Shown here: positions 1 to 5,342 of the stretch, piece after piece
Position numbering within the stretch: position 1 is the stretch's first letter
How the letters are laid out: every line of letters begins with the position of its first letter
Made by a program: the position numbers and the translations under genes
The notes under the pieces: model-generated
The model's database searches: none
The model's input: the letters and a program-made list of their open reading frames with translations, nothing else
What the model was told of the DNA's origin: nothing
NCBI GenBank assembly: GCA_003164655.1
Contig: PLTW01000179.1
Coordinates: forward strand, 1 to 8,994
Direction: 5' to 3'
DNA from: Actinomycetota bacterium
Lineage (GTDB): Bacteria; Actinomycetota; Thermoleophilia; UBA2241
Length of the DNA: 8,994 bases

Positions 1-138
1 GGCGTATTTCAGCAGCCTGCTAGGGTCTCGACCTCGCGGTCTCGTGGATCGCCTGCAAGCGCCAAACGAAAGACGGCGCGCAAGACCATGTAGAGGAGTG
101 AGAAGACCATGGCTGCATCCTAGAGAACCGCTGCTCAG
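1..138. other. Leader region upstream of the integrase
   Basis: No gene is recognised here; the window edge cuts off whatever lies further left. A four-codon in-frame mini-ORF, ATG GCT GCA TCC TAG, begins at 109 with a GGAG at 95-98 upstream and ends 18 nt before the integrase ATG at 139. It could be a relic of an older, longer N-terminus interrupted by the amber codon, or chance. The right half (111-138) belongs to direct repeat copy A. I looked for a tRNA 3' end that could act as an attachment site and saw none. Confidence 0.4.
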
Positions 139-170
139 ATGGCGAATCGGGGTTTTGGCACCTCTCACGA
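111..170. repeat. Direct repeat copy A, overlapping the integrase start
   Basis: Copy A matches 2221-2280 without gaps at 51 of 60 positions, with a 21-bp perfect core at 138-158. Weaker similarity continues to about 182 with a small gap. It can fold: 124-129 (AGAACC) pairs with 151-156 (GGTTTT), including one G-T wobble, around an inner 136-140/146-150 stem with one mismatch. The integrase ATG (139) and its first eight codons lie inside the repeat. It may be an attachment-site arm, the end of an insertion element, or a copy made by duplication; sequence alone does not decide. Confidence 0.8.
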
Positions 171-1188
171 ACGCACTTACGTGCCGCCCAGTCACCTCAC
201 CCTGCGCGAGTTCCTGGTCAAGGTCTGGCTGCCGGCGATCAAGAGCGGCCTGCGAGAGACGACCCTCTCTTTCTATCGCATCGTCGTCGAGCAGCACCTC
301 GTCCCGCAGCTCGGCGCGGTGAAGTTGCAGAGCTTGAACGCCTCGCAGGTAAACGCGCTCTACGCCACGCTGCTCGAAAGTGGCCGCGTGCGCGGTGCAG
401 GCGGTCTCTCCCCCACCACCGTGCACCTGGTGCACACCACCTTGCATCGCGCCCTGCGCGACGCCGTGCGCTGGGGATACGTCCAGCTCAATGTCGTGGA
501 TGCCGCCGACCCGCCGCGGGCCTCGGCCCAACACAGAGAGCTGGCCGTGTGGAGCGAACAGCAGTTGCACGCCTTTCTGGACAGCGTGCGCGACCAGCGC
601 CTCTACCCTCTGTGGCGCTTTCTGGCGATGACCGGCTGTCGGCGCGGCGAGGCGCTCCGCCTGACCTGGCGCGACCTCGACGTCGAGAACAGCCGCGTGG
701 CGATCAGGCGGGCCCTGGTGCCGGTCAACGGTCACCTGATCGAGACCGAGCTCAAGACCAAGCGGGGGCGGCGGCTGATCGCCCTCGACGCCGAGACCGT
801 CGCGCTGCTTCTCCACTGGGCGTCGCTGCACCTGGCAGAACAGCAGGTACTCGGCGATGGCTGGATCGACAGCGGGCGCGTGTTCACCCAGCCCGACGGT
901 GAGCAGTTGCACCCCGAGCGCATCAGCGCGCTGTTTGTGCGCCTCGTTGCCGCCGCGGCGCTGCCGCCGATCCCCTTGCACGGGCTGCGTCACACCTATG
1001 CCAGCGTCGCCCTGGCCAAGGGGGTCAACCCGGCGATCGTCTCCCGGCGGCTGGGACATGCCACCGTGGCCTTCACACTCGACATCTACTCGCACGTCCT
1101 GCCGCAGGTCGATGCCGATGCCGCAGAGCTCATCGCCGCCTTTGACTGGGGCGATGGCCACGACGTCCGCGCTCTGCGTTTTGGCTGA
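139..1188 (+). CDS. Tyrosine recombinase / phage-type integrase, lacking the usual N-terminal arm-binding domain
   Basis: This is a site-specific tyrosine recombinase of 349 residues, the kind that moves prophages and integrative elements. A SAM-like core-binding domain spans about residues 20-125 (TLREFLVKVWLPAI onward). The catalytic domain spans about 145-335 with all expected residues visible: Arg168 (TGCRRGE), Lys208, His281 and Arg284 (HGLRHTYAS), His307 (GHAT) and the nucleophile Tyr317 (DIYSHV). Actinobacterial relatives usually carry about 50 more N-terminal residues forming an AP2-like arm-binding domain. Here homology begins near residue 12 (RTYVPPSHLTL), and residues 1-8 come from repeat copy A. 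The ribosome site before ATG 139 is poor. The catalytic core looks intact, but arm-site binding, and so normal regulation, may be lost. It faces the metallopeptidase gene at 1527-2168. Confidence 0.9.
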   Translation: MANRGFGTSHERTYVPPSHLTLREFLVKVWLPAIKSGLRETTLSFYRIVVEQHLVPQLGAVKLQSLNASQVNALYATLLESGRVRGAGGLSPTTVHLVHTTLHRALRDAVRWGYVQLNVVDAADPPRASAQHRELAVWSEQQLHAFLDSVRDQRLYPLWRFLAMTGCRRGEALRLTWRDLDVENSRVAIRRALVPVNGHLIETELKTKRGRRLIALDAETVALLLHWASLHLAEQQVLGDGWIDSGRVFTQPDGEQLHPERISALFVRLVAAAALPPIPLHGLRHTYASVALAKGVNPAIVSRRLGHATVAFTLDIYSHVLPQVDADAAELIAAFDWGDGHDVRALRFG

Positions 1189-1400
1189 ACCGGTTCCGCT
1201 GCCACCGTTGCCGGCCCCTTGTGACTGCGCGCGGATGCGAAAGGAAGATGGACCACAAGGCGAGACTGCGAGGGCGGCGAGCAGGGCCGCTGAGCCGGGG
1301 CCAGGTTCGGTTCTGCGCCTCGTCCGACAGGGTCCAGGCTCATTGGCGAGTATCAGCGGGGGGCGGGGCCAATCTGACCCGCGAGTATCACCGAACTGCA

Positions 1401-1433
1401 GCGTGAATCGGGGAAGAACGCACCCCTCAGGAC
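1401..1433. repeat. Repeat-family member C
   Basis: The arm GAATCGGGG, then 8 nt, then ACCCCTCAGG resembles repeat copy B at 2254-2279, where the gap is 7 nt. It shares a 13-bp perfect block (1419-1431) with member D at 3982-3994. A short GCGT/ACGC inverted repeat (1401-1404, 1418-1421) encloses the middle. Similarity to copy B is partial, so common descent is an inference. Confidence 0.45.
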
Positions 1434-1438
1434 CAACT

Positions 1439-1462
1439 GTCAGGGTTCCACTCCACCCTGAC
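1439..1462. terminator. Possible bidirectional terminator hairpin
   Basis: A perfect 8-bp inverted repeat (GTCAGGGT 1439-1446, ACCCTGAC 1455-1462) with an 8-nt loop sits 65 bp past the metallopeptidase stop and about 250 bp past the integrase stop. No T-run follows on either strand, so intrinsic termination is uncertain. Confidence 0.35.
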
Positions 1463-1526
1463 CTCGCCAAGGTCCCGTTTCTCGACTCGGGCTCGACGAG
1501 CACACACGCTGTGCGTAGCGCTCGCC

Positions 1527-2168
1527 TCAGGCCAGTCCCATGCGTCGGAGCTGCTGCTCCGTGTAACCGAAGTAGTGAGCCGTCTCGTGCAGCACCGCAA
1601 TGCGAATACGCTCGGCCAATGCAGCGCGCGTCGCGCAGACGCGCTCCAAGTTGGCGCGAAAGAGGTGAATCGTATCGGCGTACGGCGCACCGAAGCTGAT
1701 CGAGCGCCTGGTCATCGGCACGCCGTGGTAGAGACCGAGGATGCGGGGGTCGATGCCGCCGGCCACCATCTCCTCCGAGGGACGATCGGTGACGAGGATA
1801 GCCACGTTTTGCAGCTGGTCGAGAAGCTCCCGCGGCAGTTCGGCCAGAGCCGCTTCAGCAACTGACTCAAACTCATCCGCGTCCATGAGCGGCTGCGGCG
1901 GTGCGGCAGCTGCGTCCAGACGCAGGACCAGGCTCCATTCGCGGGCCGTGCCGAGGCGATCGCCGCAGGCGCCGAGGGCGCGACCCAACAGGTAGCGCGC
2001 GTTCGCCTCCTGGCCGGGCGGCAGGATGCTTCGGCCGACGATGGCGTGCAGACGCTCGGCCGCGGCAGGCGCCTCACCAGCGGCAAGTAGTCGCCCGGCC
2101 GCCCGCAGCTCGCTCTCGAGTCGACGCCGATCTGCGGCTCCACCTGTGAGGTACAAATACTCAATCAT
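1527..2168 (-). CDS. Minimal zincin-type metallopeptidase family protein
   Basis: The 213-residue product ends in a short zinc-metalloprotease module: His194-Glu195-Thr-Ala-His198 in VLHETAHYFGYTEQQLRRMG, the signature of the minimal-MMP/zincin_1 family of small bacterial proteins with HExxH. Residues about 105-190 match the family pattern (ELPRELLDQLQNVAILVTDRP, then GLYHGVPMTRRS). The N-terminal 90 residues are Ala/Leu-rich and helical with a TPR-like look (LLAAGEAPAAAERLHAIV, ANARYLLGRALGACGD), an addition to the usual ~110-residue domain. ATG 2168 is chosen because homology-like sequence begins there and AAGG lies 7 nt upstream. The frame is open further upstream to 2489, but that part looks non-coding and crosses repeat copy B. 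No signal peptide is seen, so it is probably cytoplasmic; the substrate is unknown. It lies between the two direct repeats together with the integrase. Confidence 0.75.
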   Translation of the reverse strand: MIEYLYLTGGAADRRRLESELRAAGRLLAAGEAPAAAERLHAIVGRSILPPGQEANARYLLGRALGACGDRLGTAREWSLVLRLDAAAAPPQPLMDADEFESVAEAALAELPRELLDQLQNVAILVTDRPSEEMVAGGIDPRILGLYHGVPMTRRSISFGAPYADTIHLFRANLERVCATRAALAERIRIAVLHETAHYFGYTEQQLRRMGLA

Positions 2169-2531
2169 GCCGCAACCTTGTACTCGTGAACCAGTCCCCC
2201 CAGGTTTCGCCAGAAGAGCTCGCTGTATCCTAGAAAACCGCTGGTCCGATGGCGAATCGGGGTTTTGGTACCCCTCAGGCACTCTACGACCAAGAACGAC
2301 CACACCGCAGCCATGGTGGTAAGCCGACGAGTGCTCGTTGACCCGCTCCAGGTCGCCAATCTCTCCGTCAAGACTACTCAAAGGGCTGGTCTCCGATCGG
2401 CTCTTGACGGCGCCGATCATTTTTCCGAGGTTCATAGGACGGCCCTCGCCAGTCCGCACTTTGGCCTTGCCCTGCGCGCCTTCTCCCACGCATGATTGGA
2501 TTTTCGTGTGTCAGTCGGAAGGGGAATCGGC
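2169..2531. other. Gene-free stretch containing repeat copy B
   Basis: The minus strand stays open from the metallopeptidase up to 2489 and another minus frame is open 2165-2371, but neither resembles a known family or has a convincing ribosome site. The stretch is dominated by repeat copy B. On the plus strand, copy B carries an ATG (2249) that would give MANRGFGTPQAL..., echoing the integrase start, and stops after about 30 codons with no recombinase homology. Confidence 0.4.
2221..2280. repeat. Direct repeat copy B
   Basis: This is the partner of copy A, in the same orientation and 2110 bp away, with a 21-bp perfect core at 2248-2268. It folds well as one strand: AAAACC (2234-2239) pairs with GGTTTT (2261-2266). 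After a 6-nt bulge, CCGAT (2246-2250) pairs with ATCGG (2256-2260) over the loop GGCGA. The stem is kept in copy A through a G-T wobble, which fits a structured end or recombination site. Confidence 0.8.
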
Positions 2532-2756
2532 GTGCTCCTGCCAGAAGTCGGCGATCGGGTCTGTTTCGAGGGGTCGACGTGGCGCGTGTCAAGCACGGCG
2601 CTACCGGCACTGCAACGCGTTGACGGCGACGTCGTCACCGTGGCAGAAGCGTCTGTCATGCTCATCTCGGAAACGTCTCCCAGCGCTGGTGCGGCCGTCC
2701 ACAAGATGAAGGTCGTAGAGTCGCGTTGGGCCGAGATCAGGGTGCTCGCATCGTAG
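2532..2756 (+). CDS. Small hypothetical protein, possibly the N-terminal remnant of a transposase
   Basis: A 74-residue reading frame starts at GTG 2532, chosen because GGAAGGGGA (2517-2525) lies 6 nt upstream, an unusually strong ribosome site; a TTG at 2496 is in frame but has none. The opening, LLPEVGDRVCFEGSTWRV, resembles the start of actinobacterial Mu/TnsB-type DDE transposases, which commonly begin with a GDRVRFDG beta-barrel segment. No catalytic domain follows. After the TAG, another frame stays open for 44 codons to a TGA at 2889-2891, without a good start. It may be a 5' fragment of a decayed transposase or an unrelated small protein. The family assignment rests on one short motif. 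Confidence 0.35.
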   Translation: MLLPEVGDRVCFEGSTWRVSSTALPALQRVDGDVVTVAEASVMLISETSPSAGAAVHKMKVVESRWAEIRVLAS

Positions 2757-3004
2757 GAGCCTCAGACTCTGAAAGTTGAGCCCTGCAACCTGCGCCTCGC
2801 TAACGAACGAGCGAGTGCCAAAGCCATCAAGCAAGCATGCGACAAGGCAGCCATCCGCAAGGCCGCCCCCGTGCTTCCCTACCGGGTCTGATTCGGCAGA
2901 CGTGGCGAAAAGGCGTCGCCAGTGTGGCAGGCAGCGTGCCGAGAGGCGCCGTGCGGCGCCCCTCGGCAGGTCTTCTTCGAGCTGTGGCCGTGGAAGGCGC
3001 CCGG
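2757..3004. other. Intergenic stretch with a strong hairpin
   Basis: No clear gene is present. The plus frame ending at 2891 (LRLANERASAKAIKQACDKA in its middle) is open for 44 codons and may be the tail of the decayed element upstream. The long plus-strand open frame from 2837 is the antisense shadow of the membrane protein gene. The notable structure is the 2937-2968 hairpin. Confidence 0.35.
2937..2968 (-). terminator. Strong hairpin behind the membrane protein gene
   Basis: Arms TGCCGAGAGGCGCC (2937-2950) and GGCGCCCCTCGGCA (2955-2968) pair at 13 of 14 positions (one A-C mismatch) over a GTGC loop. It lies 37 bp past the stop of the minus-strand membrane protein gene. No U-tract follows on that strand, a common situation in high-GC actinobacteria, so it is a likely but unproven terminator. 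Confidence 0.5.
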
Positions 3005-3598
3005 TCAGGCCGCCTTGAGCTGGTCGACTCGGTCGGATGCGCCGATCGCGGCCGTGCGCGCGGCCTCAGAGGACAGGCGGCGGGCGTGGGCGAAGCCCAG
3101 TCCGGCGAGGACCAGCAGGATCGCCGCTCCGACGAAGCTCACGATGGCGCCGATGCCGGCGATGGTCGCGATCGTGCCGAAGGCGTAGGCGTTGAGCAGC
3201 ATGCCGCGCAGGGTCGTGCCCTGGAACAGGGTGGCTTCCTCGGTCTTCAGGGTGGTGTTGGTCGGCGCGGCCAGGGCCGCGGTGCTCACCTGCGAGTAGG
3301 TCTTACCGCCGGCGACCTCGCTCAGGTGCACGGCGATGAAGTGGTTGGCGTAGGTCTCGGCCTGGGCGCCGGTGGTCAGCTGCTGGCCGGCGTACTTGCC
3401 CATGGCGGCAAACGGCGCTGCCGCGATCGCCGGGCTGCCCTTGGGCGGAAAGAAGATCTTCTGGGCGGCGAGCTGGTTGTGGACCTGGTGATCGATGTAG
3501 ACGTGACCCCAGACCATCAGCCCACCGACCGCAAGGAGCACGACGGCGATGACCAAGCCCGCCCAGCTCACAAGGTAGTCAAAGACTCTGCGGTTCAT
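3005..3598 (-). CDS. Small two-helix membrane protein of unknown function
   Basis: The 197-residue protein has an N-terminal membrane helix (about residues 9-31, VSWAGLVIAVVLLAVGGLMV) and a C-terminal one (about 140-168, GIGAIVSFVGAAILLVLAGL). They flank an extracytoplasmic region of roughly 105 residues rich in Ala, Thr and Gly that includes KYAGQQLTTGAQAETYANHF. I recognise the layout from uncharacterised actinobacterial proteins, some of which databases call ring-opening dioxygenase LigA; nothing here supports that enzyme activity. GGAGGG lies 7 nt before ATG 3598, a good ribosome site. The gene stands alone, divergent from the hydrogenase operon, with a hairpin terminator behind it. A role cannot be assigned. 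Confidence 0.85.
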   Translation of the reverse strand: MNRRVFDYLVSWAGLVIAVVLLAVGGLMVWGHVYIDHQVHNQLAAQKIFFPPKGSPAIAAAPFAAMGKYAGQQLTTGAQAETYANHFIAVHLSEVAGGKTYSQVSTAALAAPTNTTLKTEEATLFQGTTLRGMLLNAYAFGTIATIAGIGAIVSFVGAAILLVLAGLGFAHARRLSSEAARTAAIGASDRVDQLKAA

Positions 3599-3619
3599 TG
3601 CATGTCCCTCCGTCGCGGT

Positions 3620-3644
3620 GCCCGGGTAACGCTGCGTCCCGGGC
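3620..3644. promoter_or_regulatory. Inverted repeat in the leader of the membrane protein gene
   Basis: A perfect 7-bp inverted repeat (GCCCGGG 3620-3626, CCCGGGC 3638-3644) lies 22 bp upstream of ATG 3598, just downstream of an AT-rich island (3650-3690) that may hold the promoter. It could be an operator or leader hairpin. No clear -10/-35 pair was found in the island. Confidence 0.3.
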
Positions 3645-3679
3645 TACTCACTTTTAGTTATTACCATCAACGTAGTGTT

Positions 3680-3898
3680 TTACACGTGCTGGTCCAAGAC
3701 AGATCGCCAACCTGCTTCGGGAATCCGGTCGACGGGCCGCTTCAGGTGCCGGCGAAGGGTTGCAACATCGTGACAAAGCACGAGCTTCTCAAGTCGGACT
3801 TGCTCGACGAGGCCGTCCCTGCAGGAGAGCATGCCGAGCAGCTGACGAAGCAACACGTAGATGAGAGCACGGCCGCGCTTCTGTGACGCATGGCTGGC
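3680..3898 (-). pseudogene. Decayed transposase fragment
   Basis: Reading the minus strand gives 72 codons without a proper start: RALIYVLLRQLLGML..., then RLEKLVLCHDVATLRRHLKR, then PVDRIPEAGWRSVLDQHV and TAA. The middle follows the N-terminal pattern of actinobacterial IS transposases with an integrase core, typically LExLVLRHELAVLRRQVxRP. The frame is closed by TGA just upstream and by TAA before the catalytic domain would begin, so only a remnant remains. The assignment is by remembered family pattern and is moderate. The fragment lies next to repeat member D, as expected of an insertion-sequence scar. Confidence 0.45.
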
Positions 3899-3960
3899 TA
3901 AACGTCAGCGGTGCCCAGGATCATGTGCTGGACGGGCACGATCGAGTATTTGAACCCCAC

Positions 3961-3996
3961 GGGTGCGTGGATCGGGATGGTCGCACCCCTCAGGTC
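3961..3996. repeat. Repeat-family member D
   Basis: It contains GGATCGGGA, a 7-nt gap, then ACCCCTCAGG, the same spacing as in copy B, and a 13-bp perfect block (3982-3994) shared with member C. A perfect 7-bp inverted repeat (GGGTGCG 3961-3967, CGCACCC 3982-3988) encloses a 14-nt loop, so this member is also a potential hairpin, though the stem sequence differs from copies A and B. Confidence 0.45.
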
Positions 3997-4001
3997 CTCA
4001 T

Positions 4002-4029
4002 TTGACGCGCATTGCCACACCGGTAAAAT
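4002..4029 (+). promoter_or_regulatory. Candidate sigma70-type promoter of the hydrogenase operon
   Basis: TTGACG (4002-4007) and TAAAAT (4024-4029) are separated by 16 bp, close to the housekeeping consensus and unusual in such GC-rich DNA. It would start transcription near 4037, leaving a leader of about 110 nt before the small subunit ATG. It abuts repeat member D, so the promoter may have arrived with that element. The rest of the leader (4037-4148) shows only short GC-rich palindromes. Confidence 0.5.
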
Positions 4030-4148
4030 CATGTGTTCGGGGGCTGGTAGTGCAACGACGAGCTCGGTTCGCCGGACCGGCCGTGAGGACCCAGAGACGT
4101 GGACGCGACTGGCCAGTCACCCGGCAGCCGCGCAGCGGAGGTCGGTGT

Positions 4149-5342
4149 ATGGAGGAGATGTCCTCGTTTCCCGGCATCACACGCCGGGAGTTCTTGAAGT
4201 TCTGCGGCGCGCTCGGTGTCATGATCGGCGTCAGCCGGCTGGCCGCGCCTGAAATCGCCGACGCACTCGCCACGCTGGCCCGGCGGCCGGTCGTCATCTG
4301 GTCACAGTTCCAGGAGTGCACCGGCTGCTCGGTCAACCTCCTGCAGGCGCGCCGACCGAACATCGCTCAGGTCATCCTCCGGGCGATCTCGCTCGATTAC
4401 CAGGAGGTCGTCATGGCCAGCGCCGGTGACCAGGCCGAGGGTCTGTTCCAGAAGGCACTGGACCGGGGCGGATTCTACTACGTCTGCGAGGGCGCCATCG
4501 CCACCGACCAGCCGTACGCCATGACGGTGGGCGGCAAGACGTCCGTGGAGATCGTCAAAGCAGCCTACCCGCGGGCCAAGGTGACCATCGCGATCGGCAG
4601 TTGCGCGTGCTTCGGCAACATCCAGGCGGCGTATCCCAACCCCACGGGCGCCAAGGGCATCGGCGACTTCCTGCGTAATGAGGGCGGCTTCCCGGACGCC
4701 AGGGTGGTCAACATCTCCCGCTGTCCCGGGCAGGCAGAAGACATGCTCTCGACGCTGCTGTACATCGTCACCAACAACAAGATCCCCGCGCTGGACCCCA
4801 TCGGCCGGCCGGAGCACCTGTACAGGAACCTGATTCACGACAAATGCGAACGCCGCAAGCACTTCGACAACGGCCAGTTCATCCGGGCCTTCGGCGATGA
4901 CGGCACCAGAAAGGGCTGGTGCTGGGCGATGGTCGGCTGCCGCGGCCCGCTGGCTTACGCTCCCTGCCCGACGAACAAGTGGAACGGCGGCTTGAGCTGG
5001 TGCATCGACAACGGCCCCTGCACCGGGTGCTCGGAGCCGGGCTTCTGGGACACGCTCACGCCGTTCTACGATCGCTCGCCGGACGTCGAGCTCCCGGACG
5101 GCATCCATCCCAGCACCATCGGCGCCATAGTGACCGGCGCGACCGTCGCCGGGATCGCCGCCCACGCCGTCGGCCAGACGCTGACACATCGCATGGGCCA
5201 CGGCGCCGTCATGGAGACAGTGCCGGGCGCCGAGGCGACCGACGAAGAGGCAACCGAAGAAGCCGAATCCGCCGGCGCACCTCCGTCGTCAGACGGTGCC
5301 GACCGGCCGCCCGCAGGCAACGACCGCCAGGAAGGTGAGTGA
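4149..5342 (+). CDS. [NiFeSe]-type hydrogenase small subunit, Tat-exported and membrane-anchored
   Basis: This 397-residue subunit carries the electron-transfer iron-sulfur chain of a group 1 uptake hydrogenase. A Tat signal (TRREFLKFC, twin Arg 12-13) directs export of the folded enzyme. Proximal cluster ligands are Cys57, Cys60 (ECTGC), Cys152 and Cys192; distal ligands are His230, Cys233, Cys258 and Cys264. The medial site has Cys273, Cys291, Cys294 plus Cys285 (LSWCIDNGPC), where standard [NiFe] enzymes have proline. This predicts a [4Fe-4S] instead of a [3Fe-4S] medial cluster, as in [NiFeSe] hydrogenases. A membrane helix (about 323-344) ends the core, and an unusual acidic, Pro-rich tail of about 45 residues follows. 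ATG 4149 is chosen for GGAGG 7 nt upstream; ATG 4158 is in frame but badly spaced, and the frame is open back to 3963 without conservation. The stop overlaps the large subunit start (TGATG). Confidence 0.95.
   Translation: MEEMSSFPGITRREFLKFCGALGVMIGVSRLAAPEIADALATLARRPVVIWSQFQECTGCSVNLLQARRPNIAQVILRAISLDYQEVVMASAGDQAEGLFQKALDRGGFYYVCEGAIATDQPYAMTVGGKTSVEIVKAAYPRAKVTIAIGSCACFGNIQAAYPNPTGAKGIGDFLRNEGGFPDARVVNISRCPGQAEDMLSTLLYIVTNNKIPALDPIGRPEHLYRNLIHDKCERRKHFDNGQFIRAFGDDGTRKGWCWAMVGCRGPLAYAPCPTNKWNGGLSWCIDNGPCTGCSEPGFWDTLTPFYDRSPDVELPDGIHPSTIGAIVTGATVAGIAAHAVGQTLTHRMGHGAVMETVPGAEATDEEATEEAESAGAPPSSDGADRPPAGNDRQEGE

Larger units (their letters stand above)
1189..1526. other. Gene-free stretch between convergent genes, with repeat debris
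   Basis: These 338 bases separate the convergent integrase and metallopeptidase genes and hold no credible gene. A 10-bp direct repeat (GCGAGTATCA) occurs at 1346-1355 and 1381-1390, 35 bp apart. It is followed by a repeat-family copy (1401-1433) and a perfect 8-bp inverted repeat (1439-1462). Spaced short direct repeats of this sort occur at the ends of IS21-like elements, so this may be an insertion-sequence scar, but no transposase is left. Confidence 0.4.
3898..4032 (-). other. Short open reading frame across repeat member D
   Basis: A 44-codon minus-strand ORF runs from ATG 4032 to TAG 3898-3900, containing DLRGATIPIHAPVGFKYSIV. It has no clear ribosome site and overlaps both repeat member D and the candidate hydrogenase promoter. 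It stops where the transposase-like fragment begins in another frame, so it might be the frameshifted upstream part of that relic. It is not recognised, and chance is the default explanation. Confidence 0.2.

Noticed and set aside
111..170. tRNA 3' end as integrase attachment site
   Set aside because: I looked for a T-arm and acceptor pairing in copies A and B; the sequence GCGAATCGGGG does not fit the TTCGANTCC pattern and no cloverleaf forms.
857..1699. 280-codon plus-strand open frame across the integrase 3' end
   Set aside because: It overlaps the catalytic end of the integrase in another frame and is Pro/Ser/Arg-rich with no recognisable domain.
2837..3886. 349-codon plus-strand open frame
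   Set aside because: Its long middle is antisense to the membrane protein gene at 3005-3598, which has a good ribosome site and clear membrane helices; the composition is Gly/Arg-rich, typical of a high-GC shadow.
3963..4148. Upstream extension of the small subunit to ATG 3963
   Set aside because: The added 62 residues precede the Tat signal, show no family similarity and cover the promoter and repeat member D; GGAGG is well placed for ATG 4149.
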